DNA of 64,000 bases from Trichobilharzia szidati (taxonomy: Eukaryota > Platyhelminthes > Trematoda > Strigeidida > Schistosomatidae): assembly GCA_944472155.2 (NCBI GenBank), contig OX235273.1:104802582-104866581 (forward strand). Direction: 5' to 3'. Below the pieces are notes generated by a model. That model was not told the DNA's origin. It searched no databases and was given only the letters and a program-made list of their open reading frames with translations. Of this stretch, positions 11,050 to 23,060 are shown one piece after another; within the stretch, counting starts at the first letter, position 1, and each line of letters opens with the position of its first letter. A program made the translations under genes and the position numbers.

Positions 11050-12330
11050 CGTTAAAGAGACAACGTCAGGCGTTGGGACAGTAATGGCACCCCCCCCCAG
11101 CTACTTAAATCCTAAGTCTCAAATCCTAAAGCCCTATGTTACAATCAAAATACGAAGGAATGAATATATCCAGCACTTTTCGAGTGATTTCTTAGGCAAG
11201 AAATGAAACTCAAAACCAGCGACTGGGATTTTAGCTCAGATGTTGGTATTCAATTCAGTTCCTTTACGTTCCTGGTGGAACATGGGGATTCAAGCTTGAG
11301 GTCTGAAGTTTCAGTAGTAGTGGTGATTTCACGGTGTGTGGGGCTGCTCTCCTAACTTCCAACCTCCTCTGTTTATTGGGCATGCTTTTTTCGAGCGAAT
11401 TGGGGCAAAAATATTCAAATATGACTTTATAGATATGACCTTTATAAATCAGTAGTAAAAAACCAATGAGTTCACAAAAATGGATGTATATAACTATTAA
11501 GTTATAAGAACAGAAATTCCTACAATTATATAGACTCAGTACTGAAACGTAAACTAAATCCGGTTAGAATTTACTGATTTAAAGTTAATCTATAGACTTT
11601 TGAAGCGTATAACACAACAAAAGCCAAAATTAAACAAGAGCATGTAAAACCATCATGACCTTAAGAGCTTCTCCAGCCAAAGAAGTAGTCTTCTCCCTCA
11701 GATACTTTCATAGGCGATTAGATGTCTACTAAGACTATATTGATGCAGAGATGAAAATATATTGGGGGTCGACCGCATCACTCCTCCATTGTAAAATTGA
11801 AGCCAGCGTGTTACCTAAACCTCATGTTAAACGTTTGTTTTAGTACCGAATCGCAAATTCACTTATTTTTTATATCATTCATTTGACTTCTGACATGAGA
11901 CTAGACTTCATGATAATTATTTCATACACCAACCAATGGGTTGGAATATTTAGCATTGGGAGATTGAAGGGAAGGATGCCCTAGAGAACTTTTGAATTGT
12001 GGCCTTGAATTTGTGAAGATGGTGAGAGGCGTCCACTAGCTCGAACGTTTTTATGATTGAATTAGGGTCCGGAAAGTCTGTTTGATTGATTATGCGGCAT
12101 ATGCTGCAGTATGCTGTTCTGCCGAATCACATTGTTGTGAACTTCTCAATGAAAATTCAAGGGTTTTTGGAGAAAGATCATGGGTGCTTGGGCGAAAATA
12201 AGGGTGTAATTTTTGAGCCTAGGGGATAATTTAGGAATATGGGGTTTTCTGTGGGCGGAGAATGTTGTGTTTCCTTCAACTTTTACTCCTGATTTCGTAA
12301 CTGAATAATGCTAAATAAAAGAGGGCGAGC
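11050..12330. other. No recognised feature
   Basis: Only short unsupported ORFs and a C-run at 11090-11098. No similarity to the repeat families elsewhere in the window was noticed. Confidence 0.35.
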
Positions 12331-12344
12331 CAAGCTTACAACAA

Positions 12345-13255
12345 TTCTAAACTTATTCTAACCTATTCTTCGATAATGCCTTTTAATGGTAAATGAAGAT
12401 TTTATCTACCCACTATGTTTTGAAATAACGCTGGTCCGTGCTTAATATGTCCTGTGAGGGTTGGAACAACGCTGATAAGCAAACCCAGTAGGTTCTAATC
12501 TACTCCTGAAAAAGAACACGGCGCTGAATTCGAGTCAGTCATGCTGTACACCATTACTGAGTTCTAGTCTCTGCGCTTAGTCAAACCACTTTGAAACATA
12601 TTCAGAATTTACTCACCATAGAATGTTGGAATTATTTCAGAATTAGTGAGATTTAATTCAGCATTATAGTAAGCTTGGGTTGGGTTGATATCTCATTCCA
12701 ATCAAATCATGCCTTCGAATTTGTACTTGGAGAGGGTAGATACAGTATTCTACCTACCCATGCTTACAATAAGTCTAAACTAATTCTAACGTATGCGTCG
12801 ATAATGGTTTTTTATGGTAAATGAATATTCTATCTACCTACAATGAACCTACTATGTACTGAACTAACTGTGGTCGTTCCTAAAAGGAGCACTGGGAGAT
12901 TAATTATTGTGACGAATACTTGAAAATAGGATTTGCTGCTGAAATAAAGCTGAAAAATTGTCACTATGTCCTGAACTAAGTATTTTTGTTCTGAAGCAAT
13001 ATCAGTCAGTGATACATCTGGACTGAGAGGTCTAAAACAACGCTGATTAGCAAACCCAGTAGGTTCTGAGCTACCTCTGGAAATGCCTATGAAAAGCACA
13101 GGGTGCTGAACTAGAGCCAGTCATGCTGAAAACCAGCACTGAGCTCTCGTCTGTCTACATAATCAAGCCATTTCTGAACAGATTCAGAATTTAATCATCA
13201 TAAAATGTTAGATTTAGTTCAGAATTAGCGAGATTTAATTTAGCATTATAGAATG
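12345..13255. repeat. Direct tandem duplication of an unidentified segment
   Basis: The sequence at about 12345-12670 recurs at about 12765-13255. Shared words in the same order are CAAACCCAGTAGGTTCT, GAGCCAGTCATGCTG/GAGTCAGTCATGCTG, TCAGAATTTA and GAGATTTAATT. The second unit carries roughly 150-190 extra bases after its first 100. Neither unit shows a coding frame. Confidence 0.7.
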
Positions 13256-13259
13256 CTCG

Positions 13260-14150
13260 GATATTTACTATCTACTTTCTCTGCAAGTCTAAAGTATTAG
13301 GTGGAGTTATAGTCAATAGTAGATTCTAGGGCGATTTTAGGAAAATTCTGAGGAAATGCCACATTATCCCCAGAAAATCTCCTAAAATCCCTAGACACGG
13401 CAGAATCACACCCAAATTTCCTATATGAGGCGGTCGAAACCGTAGAATATTTTTCAAATAGTTGCTGAAGGGGAAAAGTAACGGTCAAATCATAGGAAAA
13501 TATTGGTGTAATAGTGGTAAAACGCAGGTAAAATTCGGTTGAGTGACGCCGAAAATGGGGAAAATTATGTCATATAGCAAAAATCCGCCTATTTTCCCCA
13601 CTATTGGCCATGCCTGTTATTTACCCTGGGACCCACAGTTTTCATTTGGGATTAAGGTCTTTACAAGTGATTGCATGAACAAGTTTTATTGTGTCGGGCA
13701 TTTCTTATAGAAGTCAACACACACGGCTTGGTTAGCTGCCAACCATAAGCTTTCATAATAATAATAACTATTATTATTTTGGTAAATGCGTTTATAAAAA
13801 ACGTAGAATTTCCAGCGTGTTTCTGATTGGAAGATATTTCATCCTTGTGCAGGATCTTCAAGTAATTTAATAAACGATAATTTATTGTTTTAATCTGAGG
13901 CATGCGTCAATAATCCACTAGGTTCCTACTTCATTTCCATCAGAAAATTCGTAGCAGTAGATTGAAACCTATTTAAAAATGTTCCTAAGTGTACTTTGCA
14001 ATTCTTAGACGTAATTCGATAATTAGAACAATATGAAGTGGAGTAAACGCTATTCATTTATCTGGATAGTAAGTTTTGGGGATAGTCCAATGATTTAATC
14101 AGGTCGCTTTCATTACCACAATGGATTTCCCTGCTTGATTCACTTCTTGG
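13260..14150. other. No recognised feature
   Basis: AT-rich DNA with short ORFs only; nothing could be assigned. Confidence 0.3.
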
Positions 14151-14164
14151 TTGCGTGTATAGTT

Positions 14165-14690
14165 TCTTTTCTTGATACTATGTCTGTCTGTCCGTTTTCG
14201 ACTTAGAACTTTGCACATATGTGCGGCAGTTCAAGTCGCCACACTCCATGTAGCACACAAAACAAGAGAAGAAAGTAGGAGAAATGCATATTAACGATAG
14301 TAAACAGAGGTGTGAGACAAAGGAATAGTAATAACGCGGGAGATAGAACGCAGACACCTATGATCAAAGACAGCTAATCTTTTCATGTCTTCCATTTTCA
14401 ATGGCCAGGTCTCAGCCATAAAGGAGGACGGAGCGGACTGCTGAGCAGTACACACGCCCTTTGGTCGATAGTCGGATATCACGTCTACGCCAGAGATGGC
14501 GTAAACGGGCATATGCGAAACTACCCCTCTGTATTCGTACTGAGATTTCGTCAGAGATCAACCCGTTGGGGCTGATGGTAATTCCGAAGTAAGTGAAGCG
14601 GTCAACGTGCTCTACCACTTCACTTCCTATTTCTAATCTAGGAGTTGGTACTATGGCCAGTGCAGTTGAAAAGCACCTACATATTTGCCT
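14165..14690 (-). mobile_element. RTE-like LINE family C fragment (post-RT region and 3' UTR)
   Basis: On the minus strand it encodes VEHVDRFTYFGITISPNGL ... RLRHLWRRRDIRLSTKGR ... VFDHRCLRSISRV, the conserved region after the RT of flatworm RTE/SR2-type elements. It then joins directly to a 3' UTR segment (words TTTGTCTCACACC and TGCACATATGTG). The join omits several hundred bases present in the 40 kb copy, so it is an internal deletion derivative. Confidence 0.8.
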
Positions 14691-15179
14691 GTTTTGACAT
14701 ATCTGAGGTCCCTGGCATCATATTTAATCTGTTAGGGAAATAAAGAACTACTGCTATCATAAGTCATTAAAAGCAAGTGAGTTTCTATGGTCTCATCAAC
14801 TCATTCATAAAACAGTAATGCAGTAAAACTATACTGAGAAACAATGCACAAGAAAGTAGTATTAACTTGCACCGGAGGTGATGCATACTCCTGGAAGCTT
14901 CTGCAACGCTGCACTGTTCCTTTTATTGTTCCTCTGGAAATTACCACAGATAAAACTTATATTAATACTACTAGTATTGTCCTGTGAAGGTGATTTTTGA
15001 AATTATTAGTAATGACAGCACATTAGGATAAGTATTTTGTAAGACGTACTTCGGTGGCTTCAATTTTAATCCACCAAGTACTTGTGAAAGTACATGAGTG
15101 AGTAGAGCAGAGTATGATAGATGCAGTGTTGATATTATGACCTGCTCCTGTATCTTCTCTAGTGGCAGGTTATAGAAAA

Positions 15180-15345
15180 AAAGGATATATCAGCTCATGT
15201 GGTTAAATAATCAACGAGCTAGCCTCATAGTCTGAAGATCCGTGGTTCGAACTCAGGTGGGATCGTGTATACGTACTGTGGAAGAATTCAAAACTAAAAC
15301 GAAGTGCAGCTGCCCAGCACTGTTTGGTTTTCAATGGTTAAGGGC
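15180..15345 (+). mobile_element. Decayed hammerhead-type SINE (tRNA-like head)
   Basis: Contains a B-box-like GGTTCGAACTC, then a decayed version of the hammerhead-like segment (GTACTGTGGAAGA ... ACGAAGTGCAGCTGCCCAG) and the downstream block GGTTTTCAATGGTTA shared with the copies at 23, 27, 31 and 46 kb. It abuts a family C LINE fragment. Confidence 0.65.
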
Positions 15346-15690
15346 GGTAAAACCGAAACCTGCCTTTAATCTATGAAATTTCTGGCTATTGGTTGAGTTA
15401 GTTATGTAGGGAGGTGTAGACTCTTTGGTTCGTGTCGTTGAGACACTGAGAACCATTGACTGAAGACGGTCGGTAAAATAGCTCAAAATCGTTCTCAGTG
15501 GCACAAGTGCATTCACTCTTTTGTATTCTCGCAAAACCATTAGGTCTTTATGTTTTTCCCGTACATTTCTGCTCTTTTCTTTTTGAATTTCTTTTGCCTC
15601 TCTTTTTTCATTACCTTGATGTGCTACCTGGAGTCTGACAACTTGGACTGGTGCACTTCTGAATATAAAGTTCTTTGTTGAAACTCAGTC
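15345..15690 (+). mobile_element. RTE-like LINE family C, 3' UTR fragment
   Basis: Plus-strand counterpart of the 3' part of the 40 kb copy (GGGAGGTGTAGACTC, TCAAAATCGTTCTCAGTGG, TTGTGC...ACTT). It contains the end of the ORF and the 3' UTR in diverged form. Confidence 0.6.
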
Positions 15691-15819
15691 ATAAAAATGG
15701 CGGTGTTTACTGAGGCGTTGATATCAAGTCATTAAATTTTTAATAAATTAAAAATATCAACTAGTGTACAATTAACTAGAATTTAGCTCAGCAAATTAGT
15801 TTATTATTGGTAAAATAAA

Positions 15820-16075
15820 TTTGTGCGTCGGTGGCACAGTGGTAGAATGCTCGCCAACCACGCCTCATGTGGTTCGGGGTTCGAATGCCGGCCGCAGACG
15901 CACGCTTTTACCTCACTAAGCTAGTAATAAGACTCATAAAGAGGGGAGGTTGGGCGTGAGGCTAGCAACCACATCCCGTAAAAATAAACACCACTGCTAC
16001 CGAAACTTCAAAAAAGACTCTGTCTTGAAGCCCTATGTTCCACTGGGAACATAAAGAAGAAAAAACTTAGTACAT
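15820..16075 (+). mobile_element. SINE with tRNA-Gly-like head and RTE family D body
   Basis: The head (15822-15903) resembles tRNA-Gly: an A-box-like GGTGGCACAGTGGTAGAA, a B-box-like GGGGTTCGAATGC and a perfect 7-bp terminal pairing (GTGCGTC with GACGCAC). Extra bases in the anticodon and T arms argue against a working tRNA. The body (GTGAGGCTAGCAACCACA, GAAACTTCAA) matches sequence just upstream of the RTE D start codon at 24.1 kb. The tail (GAAGCCCTATGTTCCAC) is the 3' end of RTE D. This looks like an RTE-mobilised SINE. Confidence 0.8.
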
Positions 16076-18100
16076 CATAGGCATCAAGAGATGTGTCCAA
16101 GGGCGGGCTAGAATACTGCTCAGATGCCCAGATTCAAGCAGGTGGTTGTCTTAACAGGTCACTCGTACCCAGCTTTTTGACCTGAAATCTAATCCACAAG
16201 GGAGAGTGGAGCAGCCTCAGGAGCTACGTTCCTGTAGTGTTTCCAGTCCGGTGACCAAACCACTTCAACACACGCCATTTGATTCGTTTGGATTCTCTAG
16301 CCCATAGGTTTGAAATCAGGGTGCTCGAGTTTCCCTAGGTAGACCTGCAGCATGTCCACCTGATCGGTTGTAAACTCCAGACGTTTATGTTTACCCTATC
16401 ACTTATATGTGAGAAACACCTATGATGCCTTAAGGCAATGTATAGGACTTACCTGGCAGAGATTGTAAACGGCTGACCGTATCAGAGCATTTCTAGAGTA
16501 AGACCTAAGTCTCTCCAACCTCGGTCGTACAATGTCGCTTGTGGGAGGTGGGGGGGGGGGGAGTAAATAATTTACTTTCAATGAATGTTTTCCGTTACTA
16601 ATAAACTATAATTACATTTTGAGAAAGTATTACCAGTTGGAATGGAAGTTCTGTTTCACATTTTCTAAGTTTACTTTGCTTTGTTTCTTTTTTCTGAAGT
16701 CTAGTGAGTGGCTGTTATTCAATGATTTTTTTTGCAATTTTTTTTACATAGACTTGTTACTTTTCTTTTTTGTTGTTGTAAATATATTTAGGTATTTAAA
16801 GTTTCTTGTACTCGCTGATTAGTACTTCCTATTCGAATCCATGTCAGACGATATCAGACAAGAATTATTTCATTGCAGATTGTGCAATTTTAAAATCAGA
16901 TATGATTATAAAGGCGACAGTCCACCATTCTTTAAGAAGGATGTTAAGTATGTGCACGTATATATATGCATTGTCGTGTATTAAATTGAATTTCTTATAG
17001 ACTTTTAGAAAATGCCTATTGCATCCGTGATCCATTTGCTGATGATAATTTAGGCGGGATAATACTCGGTGGAGATTGTAGCCTATGCGGTAAATGTGTT
17101 TGTGTTTCTCAGGTAGGAATCTGATTAAATCATTTATACATATATATACATATACATACTCACCTTTTAGAATTGTTCCTCTTACTATCTTAAACGATAT
17201 TGTCGTGATTGTAGCAAAGATATGAATGATTCGGCTTCATAATATCATTTTATTTGTGCATATATTTATATATGTTGTATAATAAACACGTCTAAGTTTT
17301 GTACATTATCGTATTTGTTAAATAGAGCTTATTTTCTATTACTTAAGTCTATTTTTTTTTCTGTAATGGTTATCAAGGATGGACTTTGTTCGAGTGAATG
17401 TATGAGATATGATATCGGTCGTTTAGTGGTCTCATTAAGTTTGAAACAAATCATCTGAATGTATCCTTTATTTACTTGCCGCGATCAATAGGTGCTACTT
17501 TGATGTTGTTTGGTGGTTGGGTTTGAATATCGCAAGGATCCAACAAGGTATACTGACTAAAACTAATGTTCCTACAGGTTCTATCAAGCCAGAAAGGTTG
17601 TTTGGATAGTGTAAGTGGATTACCATATGTTGGTTGGTTGGGGAAAGGCGGGGGTCTGAGGGCGAAGTTGTACTGTTGGCGAATGGGGTTGTGTGACGGC
17701 AGTAAGGTGTTTCCTTCAGATTACCAGCAAGCAAGCTATGGTGCTTCTTCTCCGTTGATCCAGAAGTCTGTATATTTCAACTTAACTTGCCAGAAAATCT
17801 GCATACAGCTGTAACTCCAACATGCTATTCAAACAAACCGTGTGTGTGCGGCTGGCCTTAAACAGTTATCTTTTGGGCTGTGTAGTCAAGTAACACTGGT
17901 GCTTCTTCAGTTTCAGGGACTTCAGGAAGAATAGATCAACTTCCATGGTGTAGGTAGTCGAGAATTAATAACCATTCACACGCTTCCATAAACACACAAA
18001 GCTTTTGCCAACCACCATTCACCTTCCCCATTATTTACTCATTTTTCCTTTGTGCAGTGTCCTGGCTGCGAAACCAAATGTATCGGGGGTGGGAGTATGA
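16076..18100. other. No recognised gene; possible decayed repeats
   Basis: Contains a G-run at 16547-16561 and AT-rich DNA. No frame or repeat could be assigned with confidence. Confidence 0.3.
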
Positions 18101-18105
18101 GAGAC

Positions 18106-18474
18106 TTGGTAATGGGATATTTATTTGCAGTTAGATTTATACATACAGAGAAATTATGTATACCTTATCTGGAAATCGTCATTTACTGCACAGATCTTCC
18201 GTGTTGTACTGGCTACTTCTGTCCTTCATATTGTGTGTCTGTTTCCGTCTTCACTTTCGTGTCTCCCATGTTCAGCTGCAATGAACTGGTTCATTTCCTT
18301 CCTCTGGCTTCAAATCTATCTCTTCGCTATTTGATATATTTTGTCCTCTTTAACGTCACTTTACATACTACTGATAAACCTTGTCAGTAGCATACGCCAT
18401 AATTATTTTTTTCTATTATTGTTCCCTTGGGTTCCGAGTAGAGCATAGGGCTTCAACAACACATCTCCACTTTC
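18106..18474 (+). repeat. Left arm of a large inverted repeat
   Basis: Reverse complement of 19423-19768. The arms carry a non-coding segment (TTTATTTGCAGTTAGAT ... CTTGTCAGTAG) followed by the last about 70 bases of LINE D. The spacer is mostly LINE D in the minus orientation. Confidence 0.85.
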
Positions 18475-19265
18475 TATTTTCGGCCGTCCTTTTCAGATTA
18501 GTCCACGATGGCCCAAACTCTCCCATCTCTTCCTCACATGATCTCCTCTGTGTCACCCTCACTCTGACGACCCACTCCGTCTCTCCCCATTTGGACTCCA
18601 GTCAAGGGCCTGGAGCGAGATGTCATTCGGTGGTTTCCTCAATGTATGCCCGATCAATCCATCTCCATTTTCTCTTACATATTTGTTGAGAAGTCGGCTC
18701 TTGGTTGATTCGTTCATCGCCATAGTTTCTTGTTGCTAATTCTTTCTGGCCATTTGTTCTTCAGTATGGAGGCAGCCAGCGAAGTTGGCAGCTGTTGATG
18801 AAAGTCTTTAACCTGTTGGAAATCCTTTACGTTACATGCCAAGTTTCTGACTCATATGGAAGGAGCGACTTGACATTGGTGTTGAAAATGCGAATTTTGT
18901 TCCGTATGTTGAGTGTAGAAGATTTCCAAATCTTTGGTTTCAGTTTGATGAAGGCGTATGTTGTCTTTCCGATTCTGACTGACTTTGACATCCTTATTCG
19001 TTCTGACTGCTTGTGGTTGAAACAATGCTTACTGTCTAGGTAAGTGAAGCTAGGAAGTAACTTCTTCCAAATTCCTCCCGTTGATGGTGATTATTGCTGG
19101 TTGTTGTTGTTATTGCGGTTAGTTGGTTATCCTCATCACCTCCATCTTGTCTTCGCTGACTCTTCATCCAGTATGTTGGCTTTCATCGGTAATCATACTT
19201 TATTGTTATTTTTATTACCTTGGGTTCCAAATGGAACACAGGGCTTGCTAGGACTGGTTAGTAAA
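18410..19265 (-). mobile_element. RTE-like LINE family D, 3' region, decayed
   Basis: On the minus strand the 3' end (GAAGCCCTATGCTCTACTC, then AACAATAATAG) sits at about 18410-18470. The decayed C-terminal ORF region extends to about 19190. Its upstream words (GTTTCAACCACAAGCAGTC, AACAGCTGCCAAC) match the 49-50 kb copy in order. A second separate minus-strand tail piece lies at 19200-19260. Confidence 0.7.
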
Positions 19266-19373
19266 CTAGACGAGGTTTAATGAGGTCATAGAGTATAATT
19301 TGTGGATATGGATAGAGGAGGCGTTCGACAGAGAGTTACTCTTTCCAGAGATATCATTCTCAAGCTGAACAAT

Positions 19374-19374
<1 letters not shown>

Positions 19375-19417
<43 letters not shown>
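19375..19417. repeat. (TA)n microsatellite
   Basis: About 21 TA units, directly next to the inner end of the right inverted-repeat arm. Confidence 0.95.
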
Positions 19418-19420
<3 letters not shown>

Positions 19421-19422
19421 GA

Positions 19423-19768
19423 AAGTGGAGATGTGTTGTTGAATCCGTATGTTCCACTCGGAAACTAAGGGAACAATAATAGAAAAAAATAATTGTGGCG
19501 TGTGCTACTGACAAGGTTTGTCAGTAGTATGTAAAGAGACCTTCAACGGCACAAAAATATTAAATAGCCAAGAGATAGATTTGAATCCAGAGGACGGAAA
19601 TGAACCAGTGTATTGTAGCGGAACATGGGAGACACACAATATGAAGGACAGAAGTAGCCAGCACAACACGGAATATCTGTGCAGTAAATGACGATTTCCA
19701 GATAAGGTATACATAATTTCCTTATATGTACCAATCTAACTGCAAATAAACATTCCATTACGAAGTCT
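19423..19768 (-). repeat. Right arm of the large inverted repeat
   Basis: Pairs with 18106-18474. It includes the LINE D 3' tail (19430-19490) and the flanking non-coding segment up to a GACTTCGTAATGG-type end on the minus strand. Confidence 0.85.
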
Positions 19769-20274
19769 ATTTTTTCTTCCGTTGTTGCATTTTGACCGAA
19801 TTTATTGGTTGAATCGCTTACATAAACATTCCACTCTTGTTTATTCTTATGACCGCGTGCTTAAACTCTATGTACTTCTGTTGACATTAACCCTTATTAG
19901 CATTATTTTTATTTTTGCTATCAGTATAAGCATCATTATTACTGAGGTTCAAAATATTTAAAAAATTATTATTATTTTTTGTTTCATAAACAAACCGTCA
20001 TTAGTTAAATTATATAATTATATATATATATGTATATGTATATATATGTGAATTCTTGGTTTCTAAAACTAATTACTACTTTAGAAATGACCTAGTTTCC
20101 TAGATTAAATCGATAGTATATATTACGAAATTGTACAGTACGCTAGGAAACGTGTGAATGAAAGCAGTAATTTGTTTTTTTTTTCATCTTTTTTTGTTGC
20201 TTAAAGTGGCATAAAATTCTGAGTTAACTAAAAGGTGACCTTTGTCTATTGATAAGGTACAGATTGTTAATTTA

Positions 20275-22190
20275 CAGGAAATAATAATAATAATCTACTC
20301 TATTCCAAAAACAGTACTTATAATACAGAATGGAATTCTCAGCATTTGTCACAATATTGCATCTGATTTACTTAAAATATAAATTAAATTAAAAATTAAA
20401 ACAAAATTAATCAGAGGAATTTGTCCACGTTTACGATATAAAGTCAAAAATATTCGAAGTACGAATTGAGAATATTAAATATAATAATGATAATAATAAT
20501 AACAGTGAGTTTGTTTCAAACAGTATTGTCGATTCAGTTTGGAAATTTTAGCATGTTATAGATTATTGGATCTAATGTTCTGCTGATATAGTATGGTGAG
20601 GTGAAAGGCAAAATTAACAGTCATAACACAGCTTAAATGATGTTCACACTTATGAGAAAATCAACAAAAAATTGAGAGGATTATAAATATATGAGGAACA
20701 ATAACAATAAAGCTTGACGTTATAAGGGTGGAGAAAGTGGTTTATTTACTAGTGCAAAGAAGGTTAGTTAGTTAGTTCATGCCTAACACTATTTTCATCA
20801 CATAAAGTACGTGCCAAATATTATGGTATAGTGGAATTTTTATACCTAGACATACGTGCATAAAGTTTCCTGAAATGACTTCTTGTTTTACCTGAGGAGA
20901 CACAAGGTTGGAGCTGCGGGTAAAGTGGATGCTCACAGTCTGACAAAATTCCTTTAGCATATTTGTTGCATGACATCAAGTGCCTATCAGTGACAATGTC
21001 AACAATATGGCCCAATGGGATACCACCACTCGCCCTACTGACAGTCTTCAGAGTTCTACGAAGTATGACATAGTCTTTTTTAAGCAATCCAGGAAAGAAT
21101 AAGGGTGAACAGTAAAGAAGAATAGGTAAGATACACGAGTTGACAAACTGTAAGAGGAGGGGTGGGTTGAGTTATGCCTGAGTGCCTTAACTTCTTAATG
21201 TAAAAAGTCAGACGAAATATTCTTTTAGAAATCGCTAAGACATGGGAAGACCAGGATAGGTCAGAAGAAAGAATTAATCCAAGATACTTAACTTCAGACT
21301 TGATTTCTATATCAGTATCATCAATTTTGCAAGGGTCATAGGAACCAACAGCTTCATTTAACTTTCTTTTACATCGGAAACTGAAATTAACAGTCTGACA
21401 TTTGGAAGGATTTAGTTTAAGGCCATTAGACGAAGACCATTTGCTAACTCCTGATAGAAAGCTGTTCATCTTAGTACAGTCTAGCTGAGAGTTAACAGAC
21501 ATTGAAATAGTTAGATCATCAGCATACTTAACAAAGTTCATTTCATCAGAGTGAGGCAAGTCATGCAAGAAGAAAGAAAACAGAAAAGGAGAAAGGACAG
21601 CGCCTTGAGGGACACCAGCCTCAGTAAGCAATGAAGTGGACGACTTTCCCTGACATACAGTGTACTGCTTTCTTCCTGAGAAATAAGAATGCAGCCATTT
21701 GACAACCCAACAGTCAGTTTGAGTTTCAGCAAGCTTGTTTAACAAAATGTCCCTAGGTACTGAGTCGAAAGCAGATGTGTAATCTAGGAAGGTGCAGCGA
21801 ACAAATTTAGCCCCCTTGTCTAAGCTGGAGACAATGTTATGATACAAGACTGCAGCTGCATCTAAAGTACTTCTACTGTGTTTATAGGCGAATTGTTTGA
21901 GATCGTTAAAGGCTTTAAGTGAAGATTGAAGATTAAGTAAGAGTAACTTTTCCACAGTTTTTTAGAAAAGGAGAGGTAATAGCAATAGGTCTAAATTTAA
22001 AACATGTTGCAGTAGATGACTTGTGTATAGGTACAATTTTAATGTCCTTCCAAACGGCTAGCACGACATTTCTGGAAAAAGATTCATTAAATATGTCCAT
22101 GAGAGGATAACAGGATATCTGCACAGTTTTATTTTTGAATGAAGTACAGTTGTTGGTTTTTTTTGTAAAACACAAACAACACATTAAAAG
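20275..22190 (-). mobile_element. 5'-truncated LINE family B with reverse transcriptase
   Basis: Runs from within the RT domain (about 22190) to a TTA-repeat tail at about 20280-20291. The 3' UTR end has the block GCTGAGAATTCCATTC ... GGAATAGAGTA, which is shared with the 63.1 kb copy and with the SINEs at 33.6 and 48.6 kb. This copy shows the family tail best. Confidence 0.85.
20821..22184 (-). pseudogene. Reverse transcriptase remnant of LINE family B
   Basis: Three minus-strand frames (22184-21933, 21955-21080, 21087-20821) together cover the RT palm and the post-RT region. The first contains WKDIKIVPIHKSS and FRPIAITS. The second contains FLDYTSAFDSVPRDIL, GVPQGAVLSPFLF, the catalytic YADD, LNPSKCQTVNF and YLGLILSSDLSW. 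The third contains YKNSTIP. The frame breaks are at about 21950 (after FLKNCGK/MEKLLL) and near 21085. The sequence resembles Rex1/CR1-type RTs. It is inactive in this form and lacks the endonuclease. Confidence 0.85.
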
Positions 22191-22374
22191 AATCTCGTCG
22201 AAATTTTGTTGTCGACCGCTGGATAGATTACGACAGATAGTAGGTCGAAAGACTTAAGCGTTATGGACCTACTCATCTTCATGCAGTATATATATATACC
22301 TTACAAGATATCTATTTCGTGGATTATTTATGTCTCATGTCATGTGAACTCAAATAGGCAGTATCGTTTCAACT

Positions 22375-22690
22375 ACAGCTAGCATGTGGGACGATATCAA
22401 AGACAGTCGGGATCAGATCTGGAAAGTAAAGCGGACGTTCATCCTTCTGAAAACATTGTGAATATGTAGAGTAGTGAAAAACAAAAAGAACAAGATTTGA
22501 GCTTTCAACAAGAATACCAAGTCAGTATTTCTGTATGTATGGTTCAAAGACTTGATGCGCCACTAAAACTTTCATGAACAGCTGTCTTCATTCGATTGTG
22601 AAGATAAAATAGTCAGAAAGGCTAAGAGAACCATTCGCAAACAAGCATGTAGAAGAAAATGGAAATGAATTGAACAAACTCAGCGTGAAC
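22375..22690 (+). mobile_element. RTE-like LINE family D remnant (post-RT region)
   Basis: Shares order and words with 39060-39380 and 62290-62520 (GAAAGTAAAGCGGACGTTCATC, ATGAACAGCTGTCTTC, CTAAGAGA, GTAGAAGAAAAT). There is no intact frame. Confidence 0.6.
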
Positions 22691-22879
22691 TAGTGAGTGA
22701 CATCACACTGCATGCTTTCGAGTTCAACTCGAATTCGAGAGGGACATCGATCAATACCATCAACTGCTTTGCTTCTCATTTTAACCGGTCGACAGTGACG
22801 ATAAACACTCGCCACCGACGATATTGGCCGGCGGTCAAGCTATTATTATTATTATCACGAATTGGTAGAAGTTAGAATT

Positions 22880-23060
22880 CATGAGCCATCGAATCGGGTC
22901 CCAGTGGCTGAATGATATACGAGCTTGCCTTTCCTGCGTTCGAACCGTGGTGGTGGGTGCGTCCTGCCGATGATTCCCAAAACTCGGATGAAACAGCTGT
23001 CCAGTACTCCCTGGTTTTCAGTGGTTCTCTAACTGATATCAATCCGTCACCAACTCGTAA
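22880..23060 (+). mobile_element. Hammerhead-type SINE, plus orientation, decayed
   Basis: tRNA-like head with CAGTGGCTGAATGAT and GCGTTCGAACC. The hammerhead-like core follows in degraded form (CCGATGATTCCCAAAACTCGGATGAAACAGCTGTCCAGTA, 22971-23010), then GGTTTTCAGTGGTTCTCTA. Confidence 0.75.

Noticed and set aside
15822..15903. Possible functional tRNA-Gly gene
   Set aside because: The terminal 7-bp pairing and A/B boxes are good, but extra bases break the anticodon and T arms, and LINE-derived body and tail follow directly. It is a SINE head.
16540..16565. G-run as a G-quadruplex
   Set aside because: A single G homopolymer rather than separated G-tracts, and likely to vary in length by slippage or assembly.
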